From an uncultured Methanobacterium sp. (GTDB lineage Archaea; Methanobacteriota; Methanobacteria; Methanobacteriales; Methanobacteriaceae): a DNA stretch of 64,000 nucleotides. Location of the stretch: contig NZ_OY762552.1 in assembly GCF_963666025.1 (NCBI RefSeq), positions 2,100,001-2,164,000 of the forward strand, given 5' to 3'. Shown piece after piece: positions 13,494 through 26,256 of this stretch (position 1 is its first letter; each line of letters starts with the position of its first letter). A program made the translations under genes and the position numbers. Under the pieces are notes generated by a model, which was given only the letters and a program-made list of their open reading frames with translations, was not told where the DNA came from and searched no databases.

Positions 13494-13784
13494 ATGCTTT
13501 ATATATCGCCAGAATTTATTAATATTATTATAATCATCAGTAAAATACTGAGCATTGGAAACATTTTCCTCTTAACCGGACTATTATATTTATACTGGAG
13601 AAGTTACCAGGGAATGAAATCCAAGTATACCTTAGGATTAGTTTTCTTTGCATCATTCTTCCTTTTTCAAACCATTGCCTTGGCCGCAGCACTTTTTTTA
13701 ATAAAATGGTTTGTCACCGCGTTTTTCATAGTCTTACTGGAATTTATCGGGCTTTCAATACTCCTAAAAATAAGTTGGGAATAA
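13494..13784 (+). CDS. Small membrane protein, paralog B of the flanking pair
   Basis: This 96-residue membrane protein is a paralog of the one at 12774. Both open with ML-x-SP, keep FLL-GLxYxYWxxYxxxKSxY in the first loop, and end in KISWE. Three hydrophobic helices fill most of the chain. The loop YWRSYQGMKSKY is basic and probably cytoplasmic. GAGGTTAAAAG precedes the ATG, nearly the same leader as paralog A, so the duplication may have included the translation start region. Having two copies around one regulator suggests a heteromeric or two-signal arrangement, but no function is known to me. Confidence 0.6.
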   Translation: MLYISPEFINIIIIISKILSIGNIFLLTGLLYLYWRSYQGMKSKYTLGLVFFASFFLFQTIALAAALFLIKWFVTAFFIVLLEFIGLSILLKISWE

Positions 13785-14019
13785 TATAACGAATGAGAAT
13801 ATTGGGATAAAATAATTTGGGAATACTAATCTAAATTACGTATTTTTATTCCTAAAGCTATTACTTCTATTGTGTTGTAGCCATTAATTTTAGGTCTTGT
13901 AGCTAGTTTTAGACGTTTAAAACTATTATTATATAATATATTAAATCTATTACTCCAAAAAATGTGCAGAATTCATGTAAATGTGTTCTAAAAAAGAAAG
14001 TAAATTGATCAGATTTTTT

Positions 14020-14769
14020 TTAACGTTCAAACAGTTTAGAAAAGCTTTCTTCTGCTTCTTTTTGGGAAGCTATTCCCACTGCTACCATGTCCACAAAATC
14101 CGTGGTTTTAAGGTAATCAAAGGCATCATCTGGTGTCATTATTCCTGCAGCAAGTACGTGCATGGCGATAATGGTTTTATCCAGTTTTCTGATGATTTCT
14201 CTGAACTGGGCTCTTTCATCGGAGCTATAGGTATCACAGTCCATTAAATATCCCAGGCGGTTAAGGGGAACCATGTACAGTTTGAAGTCCTTTATTACTG
14301 GAGATTCAAGGAGTTCCATGGTGGTTTTAAATGGATATTGGGTTATAAGGCCCGGTACTGATCCAGTCTCTTTAATTGCATCCAGCTTTTCTCCAATCAA
14401 ATTCCAGTCTCTTTGGTCGGTGATCTCTGGATCCACCAGCATGGCACTGGCATCTAACTCAGATAAAAGATTCATGTCCTCTTTTTCAGACTCTGGACGG
14501 ATGGTGGCTATGATATCCAGGGGAAAGCCCTGATCACGTGCAATTTGAAGTGCCTCTACCACTGGGGGGTGGGGTATGAGTTGGATTCCCCTAACTCCCA
14601 TCTGGTATGATCTGGCCATTATTTGGGCTATTGCCTCTGGATTTCGGTAGAGATCCAGGAGGTATAGTCTGGCCCTGTGCCCGAAGTGTGCTGCTCCGAT
14701 GGAAGGAGATGTTCCCATTAAAGTGCGGGGGATCTGCTTTCCATCTAGTTCAAGGTAACCTTCTAACAT
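14020..14769 (-). CDS. Methanogen protein of unknown function, probable TIM barrel
   Basis: I do not recognise a named family. The 249-residue soluble protein has regular beta/alpha repeats. Examples are GVRGIQLIPHPPVVEALQIA, FPLDIIATIRPES, ASAMLVDPEITD, KLYMVPLNRLGYLMDC, TIIAMHVLAAGIMTPDDAFDYL and DMVAVGIASQKEAEESF. The last stretch, with a glycine-rich turn before a final helix, is typical of TIM-barrel phosphate-binding ends. It resembles aldo/keto-reductase-like or metal-dependent hydrolase barrels only in general form. The ATG at 14769 has AAAGAGAT nearby. The neighbours (small membrane genes, YbjQ) give no functional hint. Confidence 0.55.
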   Translation of the reverse strand: MLEGYLELDGKQIPRTLMGTSPSIGAAHFGHRARLYLLDLYRNPEAIAQIMARSYQMGVRGIQLIPHPPVVEALQIARDQGFPLDIIATIRPESEKEDMNLLSELDASAMLVDPEITDQRDWNLIGEKLDAIKETGSVPGLITQYPFKTTMELLESPVIKDFKLYMVPLNRLGYLMDCDTYSSDERAQFREIIRKLDKTIIAMHVLAAGIMTPDDAFDYLKTTDFVDMVAVGIASQKEAEESFSKLFER

Positions 14770-14852
14770 TTTAATCTCTTTATTAGATAATCTCTGTATT
14801 TTGTCTTTTACAGGTCGGATATTCTTTTAAGTCAATGGTAAGTAAAAGTTGA

Positions 14853-15194
14853 TTATTCAACTTTGTGGGCCACAACTGCAGTTCCAAAAACCAGGATCTC
14901 CTGCATAACATCGGAAATATCGTTGGAATCATAACGGGCACTGATTATGGCATTGGCTCCCATGGCTTTGGCATGATCAATGGCTCTCGTCATGGCCTCA
15001 TCCCTGGTTTCTTCCATCATACTCACGTATTCCTTGATTTCCCCTCCGAACATGGAGCGTATTCCTGCACCGATCTGTCCACCAACACCTCTGCTTCGAA
15101 CAGTAAGGCCGTAGACAAAACCTTTAGTTTCCGTAATTTCATATCCTGGTATGTAGTTCGAGCTCACAATAACATATTCATCCACTGAGACCAT
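14853..15194 (-). CDS. YbjQ/UPF0145 family protein
   Basis: This is a member of the widespread YbjQ (UPF0145) family of small pentamer-forming proteins, whose role is unknown. The 113 residues show the family core: VSSNYIPGYEITETKGFVYGLTV, an RSRG-GGQIGAGIRSMFGGEI loop, and AMGANAIISARYDSN. The longer open frame begins six codons earlier, but the ATG at 15194 is chosen because AGGAGGT sits at ideal distance before it. It is a single gene with its own upstream gap. It lies about 80 bases from the unknown gene at 14020 on the same strand and may be transcribed with it. Confidence 0.9.
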   Translation of the reverse strand: MVSVDEYVIVSSNYIPGYEITETKGFVYGLTVRSRGVGGQIGAGIRSMFGGEIKEYVSMMEETRDEAMTRAIDHAKAMGANAIISARYDSNDISDVMQEILVFGTAVVAHKVE

Positions 15195-17296
<2,102 letters not shown>

Positions 17297-17297
17297 T

Positions 17298-17336
17298 TCA
17301 ACCTTTTAAAAAAGGTTGATCAAAACTTTTTTTTTA
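17298..17336 (+). terminator. Hairpin terminator of serA
   Basis: TCAACCTTTT (17298-17307) and AAAAGGTTGA (17310-17319) form a perfect 10-bp stem with a two-base loop. A run of nine T residues follows (17327-17335). It starts two bases after the serA stop. This is the clearest intrinsic-type terminator in the window. Confidence 0.8.
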
Positions 17337-17465
17337 TTTACTACTTTTTCTATTAATTAGAATTAAAATGAGAAATATATGATGAGAATTTTATCTGGAT
17401 TGGGTTATAAATTACTTAAATTAGATTTAAATTGGTTTATAGTTACTTAAATTATTTTATAATAC

Positions 17466-17909
17466 TTAAATTATTTTATAACGGGTTATCTCACCAAATG
17501 AGTTATATCCAATCATACTTTCTTCAATGTAGGGTTCTGCGATTATTAAATGAAAATACCCATTTTTGGCGAACATCTGCAAATCTGCTGTAGATGGGGA
17601 TGCACTGGGGCCCGGATGACTGTGCACTGAGCCTACGGTGCCGGTGGATATGGGTATCATAAACGTATTTATAACCGCACCTTGATGGGATGTTTCACCA
17701 GCTGAAAAGACCAGGCCCTCTATTTTTAGGGTTTCATCTTTAATCTTTCCCTCTAACATGGCTACAAATTCAAAGGGATGAGCTTGTCTGGCAATCTGGA
17801 TTATTTCTTCTACAACTTCCCGGTCAATAAGGATTTCCTTAAAATTTTTATCCTTATTCCCAAGGAAATGCTCTATAATCTTGTCCATCCATGTTTCTTT
17901 TTCAGTCAT
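17466..17909 (-). CDS. JAMM/MPN+ metalloprotease-like protein
   Basis: The 147-residue protein carries an exact JAMM zinc motif. H96-S-H98 is followed by seven residues, S106, two residues and D109, with E47 in HPFEFVAM as the general base. Single-domain archaeal JAMM proteins remove ubiquitin-like SAMP proteins from targets or from themselves. No SAMP or E1-like gene is in the window. All catalytic residues are present, so activity is expected, but the substrate is inferred from the family only. The ATG at 17909 has no strong RBS, and a Met at residue 8 is an alternative start. It stands alone, tail-to-tail with serA. Confidence 0.88.
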   Translation of the reverse strand: MTEKETWMDKIIEHFLGNKDKNFKEILIDREVVEEIIQIARQAHPFEFVAMLEGKIKDETLKIEGLVFSAGETSHQGAVINTFMIPISTGTVGSVHSHPGPSASPSTADLQMFAKNGYFHLIIAEPYIEESMIGYNSFGEITRYKII

Positions 17910-18048
17910 AATGGATCATTTTTTTTAACTTTTCAATCCCAACATATACTAATCTCAATACACTAACTAAGATTAATTTCTTATAATAAGACTAATTTAA
18001 GACTAATTTTTTATAAATAAGATTATTTCATTTTGATTATCTATTCAA

Positions 18049-18795
18049 TCATTTTAGCTGTGAATTTACCCTGAAAAACTCCTCATCAAAGAGTGGAAGC
18101 TCCCAATCAACAAATATTTTCTTCCTTTGTGATATGACTTTTTCCTGGGTCAATGGGTTTAAACCTTCAATTTCAAACCCTTTTTTATAGATCCCAATCC
18201 CCCTCCTCTGCCAGGCTGGCATTTGGGTCAGTTTAATGCCTTTTTCGAAAAGCAGATCATGTAGCTGACTGCTATTCTTTTTATGGAGGATTTCCATTGC
18301 TTCTTCCTTGGAATGGTCTTCTCTTAGTGTCCAGTACGAGTATCCGTTCAGACAGTTCCTCCAGGATTCCAATTGCCTCCACTGGAAGTACTCCACCACT
18401 TTATCACAGGATAATGGAATCACCCTGGAATCGAATGAAATAGGTTTGGTTCTGGTAATTTTTTCCTTGAAGTCATCATACTCCATGATCTTACGGGTAA
18501 ATGCGCCACACATGAAACTGGCCATAACTGAGTCTATCTTTTCCACCCGGCCGGCGAAGGGTATTTCTCCCAGTAGCAGGTTAACTTCATCGGAAAACAC
18601 ATATGCGAATTTGGGGCTGAACTCCTGGAAGAGCAGACGAGCTGCTTCAGAAATTATCCGAACAAATTCAAGGTCGTATGGTTTTTCAAACTCCAGTTTA
18701 CGAGATAACTGTGAGAAATTCCTACCATCAAGTCTAACCACAATAGGGAAAGTGCAGGGAACCTTTAAACTGGAAAATATTTCATATTCTTTCAT
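18049..18795 (-). CDS. Thg1-family 3'-5' polymerase (tRNA-His guanylyltransferase-like)
   Basis: Thg1-family enzymes add nucleotides in the 3'-5' direction. Archaeal members repair or complete the 5' end of tRNAs, often adding G-1 to tRNA-His by base-pairing. The 248-residue protein keeps the palm motif RLDGRNFSQLS (D23) and the second metal site FSDEVN (D69, E70). The conserved region GAFTRKI and a C-terminal basic stretch (MPAWQRRGIGIYKKGFE) follow. The length is normal for the family. The ATG at 18795 has only a weak RBS. Whether it acts as a true guanylyltransferase or as a Thg1-like repair enzyme cannot be told here. Confidence 0.9.
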   Translation of the reverse strand: MKEYEIFSSLKVPCTFPIVVRLDGRNFSQLSRKLEFEKPYDLEFVRIISEAARLLFQEFSPKFAYVFSDEVNLLLGEIPFAGRVEKIDSVMASFMCGAFTRKIMEYDDFKEKITRTKPISFDSRVIPLSCDKVVEYFQWRQLESWRNCLNGYSYWTLREDHSKEEAMEILHKKNSSQLHDLLFEKGIKLTQMPAWQRRGIGIYKKGFEIEGLNPLTQEKVISQRKKIFVDWELPLFDEEFFRVNSQLK

Positions 18796-19121
18796 TTAAT
18801 CAGCGTTAAATTCTTTTTATCATAAAATATGTTTTTTAAGTTTGTTTTAGGGATATATGAATCTGACTGGGATAAGTTAGTAACAGACTATTAAAATTAT
18901 TATATTAATTATTAATGAAGGTATGGGCTGTTATAATGATTTGTTGGGGATATAATAGATAGTGATCTGTATTTAATTAGAAGGTGATCTGTATTATCCC
19001 TTATAAAAATAGATTTTATAAAAATTCTTATAAAATCAATTTCTCTATGAAATCAATTTTATAAAAAAATGAATTTATTCCCTAGCAGCTAATTGAGTTA
19101 AGCCACTACCATCAAATGGTT
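18796..19121. repeat. Intergenic region with a 12-bp direct repeat 22 bp apart
   Basis: This A/T-rich gap of 325 bases between the thg1 start and the nadX stop holds no ORF. GTGATCTGTATT occurs at 18962-18973 and again at 18984-18995, an offset of 22 bases, about two helical turns. On the nadX side there are several degenerate copies of TTTTATAAAAAT. The repeat could be a regulatory site for thg1 about 170 bases away, or remnant duplication. Confidence 0.4.
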
Positions 19122-19886
<765 letters not shown>

Positions 19887-19892
19887 TTAAAT

Positions 19893-20222
<330 letters not shown>

Positions 20223-20750
20223 ATTTCCACCTCTCATTTTTTGGTACATGCCCCGGTCAATCAAACTCATCTTAATACATCTCAGGGTGTACCGTTAACT
20301 AAATTAAATTAAACCCTTCCCTGTACTTAAATATTTCGAAATAAGAAGGTTTTTTCAGATAAATTTGGGGCAACACCTAAATTCAGGGGGCTTCATGATA
20401 TCATTCAGCATATTATCTGGAGATAATTAATTCATGAACTCCAGAGTGATCATAACCAGAAAACTCAAGAGGATCATTAACCAGAAATATAAGAACCTAA
20501 TCTAAACTTAGTGAAAAATTAAATTTAAGTATTAAATTTAAGTCAGGGAAGATTTAATATGTATCTAATCGTTTAGTCATGGTATGATCATTTAAATCAT
20601 GATCTATTTAAGATGGGATAATCTGATAAGATAATCTGATACATATGGAATTGTAATTTTTGGAAATTATAACTTAAAAATTTACTAAAAAAAAAGATTC
20701 TATTGATTAAATTCTGTTGATTAATCTATTGATAATATGTAGGTGCTTTA
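20223..20750. other. Divergent intergenic region, no gene seen
   Basis: About 530 bases separate the PRC-barrel gene from the tRNA-binding protein gene. I find no ORF with an RBS. Visible structure is limited to a 12-bp palindrome at 20332-20343, a doubled AAATTTAAGT near 20520-20545, and a doubled ATAATCTGATA near 20619-20642. The two promoters must lie here. No tRNA-like or strongly folded G/C-rich segment is evident. Confidence 0.5.
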
Positions 20751-21473
<723 letters not shown>

Positions 21474-21632
21474 TTCATTGGTTTTCCAACCTTGATTCCT
21501 TATTTGCCTTTTAATTTATTTTATTTTTCTTGTGGTTTTTAATTTTATCTTGTATTTTTATTTATTTTCATTAATAATCCAATGATGGGACTAATACTGG
21601 ATATAGAGTTGTTAGAGTGAGTTTTGGACAGA

Positions 21633-23039
21633 TCAACCAATAACCACCATCTTGCTGCGGGTCATATCTTCCACAGCATATTTAACTCCTTCTTTTCCCA
21701 TCCCACTCATTTTGAACCCTCCGAAGGGCATGTTATCTGTTCGGAAGGTTGGTTGTTTATTTATTAGCACGGAACCTGCTTCTATTCCTTTTACCGCTTG
21801 TTTAGCGTTTTCTATGCTACTGGTAAACACACCTGCCTGTAATCCATAGGGAGTGCTGTTAGCAACTTCAATAGCTTCATCCAGATTTTTAACCCTTATA
21901 ATCGGAGAAACAGGGCCAAAAGTTTCTTTTTGAACCAGTTCCATCTCTTTCTGCACATGGTCAAGTACTGTGGCATCAAAAAAAGCACCCTTCCTTTTAC
22001 CTCCACAGAGAAGCTGAGCACCATTTTTGATGGCATTGTTAACCGCCTGTTCCACATGGATGGCAGCATCCTCATCAATCAGGGGCCCCATCTCGGTTTC
22101 CGGATCCATGGGGTCTCCAATTTTTAACTTTTTAGTGCGGGATACCAGATCTTCTATGAACTGGTCAGCTACCTTTTCATGAACTATGATCCGTTTGACT
22201 GCAATACAAACCTGCCCTGCGTTGAGGTAGGAACCACCCACAGCTCCCATAACTGCTGCTTTCAGGTTAGCATCATCCATAACCACCAGAGGGTCGTTTC
22301 CTCCTAACTCCAGAGTTAACTTTTTCATGCCTGCTTTTCGTGCAATAGAACGCCCGGTAGGGACACTACCCGTGAAAGATATTTTATTTATCAGGGGGTT
22401 GGTCACTATTTCATACCCTAAAACACTACCGCTGCCAGTAATGGCATTTATCACTCCATCTGGTAAGTGTCTCCCCATTATCTGTGCCATTTTAAGTGCA
22501 GCTAGTGGAGCTTTGCTGGAAGGTTTGAAAACCACCGTGTTTTTAGCAGCTAGTGCAGGGGCTAATTTATGGATGGCCAGGTTCACCGGGTAATTGAAGG
22601 GGGTTATGGCTGCAACCACCCCTAATGGAATTTTCATGGTGAAACCAAATGCACTCCTACCGGCAATGGCCGCGTCCATGGGAACTGTTTCTCCATGTAT
22701 CCTTTTTGATTCCTCGGCAGCCATGAGTAAGGTTTGCAGGGAACGATCCATTTCTACCTTGGAATCACGAATTGGTTTGCCTGTTTCAAGAGTGATGAGT
22801 TCGGATATTTCCTGATGCTTCTCCTTTAAGTCCTGGTGGATGTCATGTAGTATGCGAGACAGTTTACGGGAAGACATTTCATTCATGGATTTTTTGGCTT
22901 TATTAGCAGCATGAATAGCATTTTGGGCGTCTTTAGCATCCCCCAGAGGAACATGATCCACAATCTGGTTGTTGAAAGGATTTATAACGGGGATTTTTTC
23001 TTCTTTATCAATTAAATTTCCGTTTATCAACATTTTCAT
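21633..23039 (-). CDS. Lactaldehyde dehydrogenase (aldehyde dehydrogenase superfamily)
   Basis: This 468-residue NAD(P)-dependent aldehyde dehydrogenase has the full active site: the glutamate E244 in LELGGNDP and the nucleophile C278 in NAGQVCIAVK. The NAD-binding segment FTGSVPTGRSIARK is also present. Its length and pattern match the methanogen enzyme called lactaldehyde dehydrogenase, which makes lactate for the coenzyme F420 side chain. Glyceraldehyde-3-phosphate dehydrogenase (non-phosphorylating) is a close alternative within the same subfamily. ATG at 23039 follows AAGGTC. No other F420 genes are adjacent, so the physiological substrate is inferred from the family. Confidence 0.85.
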   Translation of the reverse strand: MKMLINGNLIDKEEKIPVINPFNNQIVDHVPLGDAKDAQNAIHAANKAKKSMNEMSSRKLSRILHDIHQDLKEKHQEISELITLETGKPIRDSKVEMDRSLQTLLMAAEESKRIHGETVPMDAAIAGRSAFGFTMKIPLGVVAAITPFNYPVNLAIHKLAPALAAKNTVVFKPSSKAPLAALKMAQIMGRHLPDGVINAITGSGSVLGYEIVTNPLINKISFTGSVPTGRSIARKAGMKKLTLELGGNDPLVVMDDANLKAAVMGAVGGSYLNAGQVCIAVKRIIVHEKVADQFIEDLVSRTKKLKIGDPMDPETEMGPLIDEDAAIHVEQAVNNAIKNGAQLLCGGKRKGAFFDATVLDHVQKEMELVQKETFGPVSPIIRVKNLDEAIEVANSTPYGLQAGVFTSSIENAKQAVKGIEAGSVLINKQPTFRTDNMPFGGFKMSGMGKEGVKYAVEDMTRSKMVVIG

Positions 23040-23171
23040 GATATCGACCTTGAAAATTTAAATAAATTAAATAGAATAAAAAAATAAGTTGTTTTTTCGG
23101 GGTATTTTATATATGTTCTTTTAAATAACCCTAATTTTAATAAAATGTATAATGTGGTTTGATCTGTTATA

Positions 23172-23390
23172 TCAAGGTTTGTTTAGGGTTTTATTTATTT
23201 CGGTAAGATTACCATTGATACTGTTCACTTCACTACCATTGGTAATGTTGCTTCCCAGGCCACGAACGTAGCTCTGGTAGGTGATGATTGCCACCAGGAC
23301 GATTACTATGATGCCTCCCAGTAACATTACGTATTCTGCAGAAGTCTGGGCTGCTTCATCTTCCATTATGCTTATCTCTATTATTCTCAT
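23172..23390 (-). CDS. Class III signal peptide pilin-like protein
   Basis: This 72-residue protein has a class III (archaeal type IV pilin) signal. A short charged leader, MEDEAAQTSAEY, is followed directly by a single hydrophobic helix (VMLLGGIIVIVLVAIITY), matching the Q-x-S-x-E-x-x-x-L pattern. Such prepilins are cut by an EppA-type peptidase before the Gln and packed through the helix. The mature tail is short and Asn/Gly-rich (about 35 residues), suggesting a minor or major thin-pilus subunit. It follows the TadC-like gene by 16 bases. The start may be the first ATG (23390) or an internal Met at 23366. Confidence 0.85.
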   Translation of the reverse strand: MRIIEISIMEDEAAQTSAEYVMLLGGIIVIVLVAIITYQSYVRGLGSNITNGSEVNSINGNLTEINKTLNKP

Positions 23391-23406
23391 AGAAACACTT
23401 CCCTAT

Positions 23407-24342
23407 TTAAATTCCCAAAAGTAGATGGGGTGCAAAGGTTATGACCACGTAGAATAGGCCATATGCCACAGGAACCAGGGCTAATGCGAATTTGATGCCC
23501 TTCTTTGCACTACCATAAAGTACGATCCCCATTAAAATACCTGCAATTATGGAGTGTATGATGATGTATCCAGCAGCTCCGATGGATGCTGCACCTAATA
23601 AAGGATTGGGTTTTCCTAAAGATTCAATAAAAGCCGAATAAGACATAGCCATCCCCAGTGCAAACGGAGCAGCAATGACTGCTGCGATTAACAGGAACAT
23701 CACTGACATCATAACATTGGCTCTTCTTTCTCTTTGAAGTGCCAGAATAGCCCTTAAATCTTCTGCAACTGTTTCAATAACATCTGCAAGACTGCCCCCA
23801 ACTCTTCTACCTTCAATAATCATTCTGAATGTTCTATCCAGTGTTTTGGATTTCAAACGTTCGCCCATCCCCAGAATTGCGTCTTCAAAGGTACTTCCTA
23901 TTTTTATCTCAATTACAGCTCTTTTTAACTCATCAGTTAAAGGACCTTCTCCATGTTTGGATATGTCTTCCATGGCTGTTTCTACACCCACTCCTGATCT
24001 TAGGAGTGAGGCGATCTGCCTTAAAAAATCAGGAGTTCCTTGTTCAATGGAATCCACTCTTCTTTCCATCATGAAAAAAATCCAAATGAATATAATGGCT
24101 CCCGGAGCAATTAAGCCGAGAATAAATCCTATTACTGGATTTCCGCCCAGTACCATAAATGCTATAAGGGCTATGGTGCCTAAAAATATTCCTGCACCAA
24201 AAATCAGGGTTAAAAGATCAGAGGCCTTGACATACATCCCGGAACGAATCAGGATTTCCTGCATACGAACCAGATATTTGTCAGGGAAAATATTATCAAT
24301 ACTATTGGATACGGGGGAAAGTGCAGAAGGTATGATGGCCAT
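23407..24342 (-). CDS. Type IV pilus/secretion platform protein, TadC-like (T2SSF domain)
   Basis: This 311-residue integral membrane protein belongs to the GspF/TadC platform family that works with a TadA/CpaF ATPase to assemble archaeal type IV pili. It has two helices near residues 45-90, a cytoplasmic T2SSF domain (TPDFLRQIASLLRSGVGVETAMEDIS, TLDRTFRMIIEGRRVGGSLADVIETVAEDLRAI in parts), and three helices at the C terminus. GGTGAG precedes the ATG. The pilin gene follows it at once. The only ATPase of this type in the window is at 33146, next to a second platform protein, so one machine seems to be split between loci. Confidence 0.88.
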   Translation of the reverse strand: MAIIPSALSPVSNSIDNIFPDKYLVRMQEILIRSGMYVKASDLLTLIFGAGIFLGTIALIAFMVLGGNPVIGFILGLIAPGAIIFIWIFFMMERRVDSIEQGTPDFLRQIASLLRSGVGVETAMEDISKHGEGPLTDELKRAVIEIKIGSTFEDAILGMGERLKSKTLDRTFRMIIEGRRVGGSLADVIETVAEDLRAILALQRERRANVMMSVMFLLIAAVIAAPFALGMAMSYSAFIESLGKPNPLLGAASIGAAGYIIIHSIIAGILMGIVLYGSAKKGIKFALALVPVAYGLFYVVITFAPHLLLGI

Positions 24343-24521
24343 TTTCTCACCTTTATTGTTATATTTTTGTATGGCTTTATTAGTATATTATTATCCTGTA
24401 TATAATATATATTATATTATAATCTATCTTATTACAATATGTAAATATGTCATTCTCTATTTTTTACATTCTATTTAAATGGACTAATTATAAAATAATT
24501 AGAAAAATCTCAGGTGTTTTT

Positions 24522-25526
24522 TCAAGCGATAAGTTTGCGAGGGTGACTGGTTAAGACCTTGGCCCTGTTTTTGATGAGTATCATGTCTTCAATTCTAACT
24601 CCAAATTTCCCTTCAAGGTATATTCCGGGTTCAACAGTTACCACCATTCCTTTTTCAAGTTTTTCATCACTTTTGGGGGATAATGATGGTTTTTCATGGA
24701 TTTCCAAACCTACTCCATGTCCTGTAGAATGGATGAAATTGTCTCCGTACCCATAGTCTTCAATAACATTTCTAGCCACCTTGTCAATGTAAGATGTTTT
24801 TACACCTGGTTTTATGGTTTTTATGGCTTTTTTTTGGGCTTCCAGAACTATGGAAAGAATTTCTTCCTCTTCTTCAGTCTTAATTATGGTTCGAGTGATA
24901 TCCGATGCATAATTCTGGTATAATGCACCCCAGTCTATCATTACTGGGCTTTCCACCATTTTGGATGTGGTAGAAGCATGGGGGGGGCTGGATCTTGGTC
25001 CTGAGGCTACAATCGTTTCAAAGGAAGGTCGAAGAGAACCAGCAGATCTCATGTTATATTCTAGCTGCGCTGCCAGGTTATCCTCAGTTACTGAAAAATC
25101 CAGATCTTTAAAGGAGTCTTCAGCAATCCTAATAGCTCCGTTAATCTTTTTAATTTCACCTGGGGATTTGATGGTGCGTAAACCTTCAATGATATCGGTG
25201 ATTTCCACCTGGAAATCTTCACATAATTTTTTACAGGTTCCCACAGTCATTGAATTTTCAACACCCACCTTTCCGGACACAGTTTCCTTTAATGTTTTTT
25301 TAATTTCACTCAGGGATTTGAATTCCTCCACCTGCAATGTAGATTTTTGACGGGCCTCCTCCAAATCTAATTTTGAGGTTAAAAACACGGGTTCTTCTTT
25401 TAAAATTAAGACTGATATGCTTGAAGGCATAAAACCGGTTACATATGCTATGTTTTCAGGTTTAAGGATAATTAACGAGTTAAGATTTTCCTGGTTTGTT
25501 TTTTCTATTATTTCATCTATTTTCAT
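24522..25526 (-). CDS. M24 family metallopeptidase (Xaa-Pro aminopeptidase-like)
   Basis: This enzyme would remove N-terminal residues before proline. All five metal ligands of the pita-bread fold are present: D198 in MIDWGALYQ, D209 in SDITRT, H270 in HSTGHGVGLEIHE, E299 in TVEPGIYL and E313 in VRIEDM. The N-terminal 115 residues form the creatinase-like domain of the family. At 334 residues the protein is a little short, as usual for archaeal members. It stands alone between the pilus genes and a HIT protein. Creatinase or another M24 activity is possible, but the motif wording best fits aminopeptidase P/prolidase. Confidence 0.88.
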   Translation of the reverse strand: MKIDEIIEKTNQENLNSLIILKPENIAYVTGFMPSSISVLILKEEPVFLTSKLDLEEARQKSTLQVEEFKSLSEIKKTLKETVSGKVGVENSMTVGTCKKLCEDFQVEITDIIEGLRTIKSPGEIKKINGAIRIAEDSFKDLDFSVTEDNLAAQLEYNMRSAGSLRPSFETIVASGPRSSPPHASTTSKMVESPVMIDWGALYQNYASDITRTIIKTEEEEEILSIVLEAQKKAIKTIKPGVKTSYIDKVARNVIEDYGYGDNFIHSTGHGVGLEIHEKPSLSPKSDEKLEKGMVVTVEPGIYLEGKFGVRIEDMILIKNRAKVLTSHPRKLIA

Positions 25527-25660
25527 AGGATAACCCTGTAAATGATTTACACTGCTTCAATTATACTAGATTGGTGTTTTCAGATGTAATCTAGATTTAA
25601 TATAATAAATACTCCATAAAACGTATACTCTTATCTTTCAAATCATTAATTTCTTCAATA

Positions 25661-26134
25661 TCAATCTTTAACAATATTATCTTTAATCTTTCGGGCGAGT
25701 TGTTCCATGACTTCCACGGGAATTTCTCTTTTTTTTGGAAGGGGGATGTATCCAAAATCAGGGTCCTGAAAAACGATCCCTTCAAAATCCACTGGGTCCT
25801 GATAACGGGGTATGAAATGCCAGTGAATCTCGGGATTAGGATTTTCATCCCTGAAAACAGAGTTTTTAAAGCAACTCCAGTTGAAGAGTGTGGGCTGGAA
25901 TGTTTGTTCCAGTGATTTTTCCAGTTTTTGCACAATCTGTGCAAAATCAATCCATTCATTATTATTTACCTGGGAAAGATCTCTGCAATGTCTTTTAAGA
26001 GCCACCACGCAGGTTCCAAGATATCGTTGGCTTGGTGCCAGATATACGTTCCAGTGGGCAGTTTCCCATATAATCTTCCCGTATCCTCCGGCTATTTGGC
26101 AGTATTCGCAAGTAGAATTCGTGGAAATCACCAT
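25661..26134 (-). CDS. HIT-family nucleotide hydrolase/transferase
   Basis: This 157-residue HIT-superfamily protein has the motif PEIHWHFIPRY. The nucleophile His (H104) and the following His (H106) are kept, but the first His of the usual H-x-H-x-H triad is E102. A CEYC pair near the N terminus suggests a bound zinc, known from other HIT proteins. The start ATG at 26134 has no clear RBS. Family members hydrolyse dinucleoside polyphosphates or AMP-linked compounds. The altered first His may change substrate or turnover. The gene is single, divergent from the M50 protease gene. Confidence 0.82.
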   Translation of the reverse strand: MVISTNSTCEYCQIAGGYGKIIWETAHWNVYLAPSQRYLGTCVVALKRHCRDLSQVNNNEWIDFAQIVQKLEKSLEQTFQPTLFNWSCFKNSVFRDENPNPEIHWHFIPRYQDPVDFEGIVFQDPDFGYIPLPKKREIPVEVMEQLARKIKDNIVKD

Positions 26135-26256
26135 TAATTATGAAAGTTTACAAAAAAAATTATTTGATCTATATACCCCTAATTATCACTAATACCATTA
26201 TTAATTAATATTATTATTAATATTTAATGTTTTGATGAATGATTATGATTTGGGAA

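Noticed and set aside
23846..24478. Plus-strand open frame of 210 codons opposite the TadC-like gene
   Set aside because: It ends in A/T-rich intergenic DNA and has no recognisable domain; the opposite strand holds a clear platform protein.
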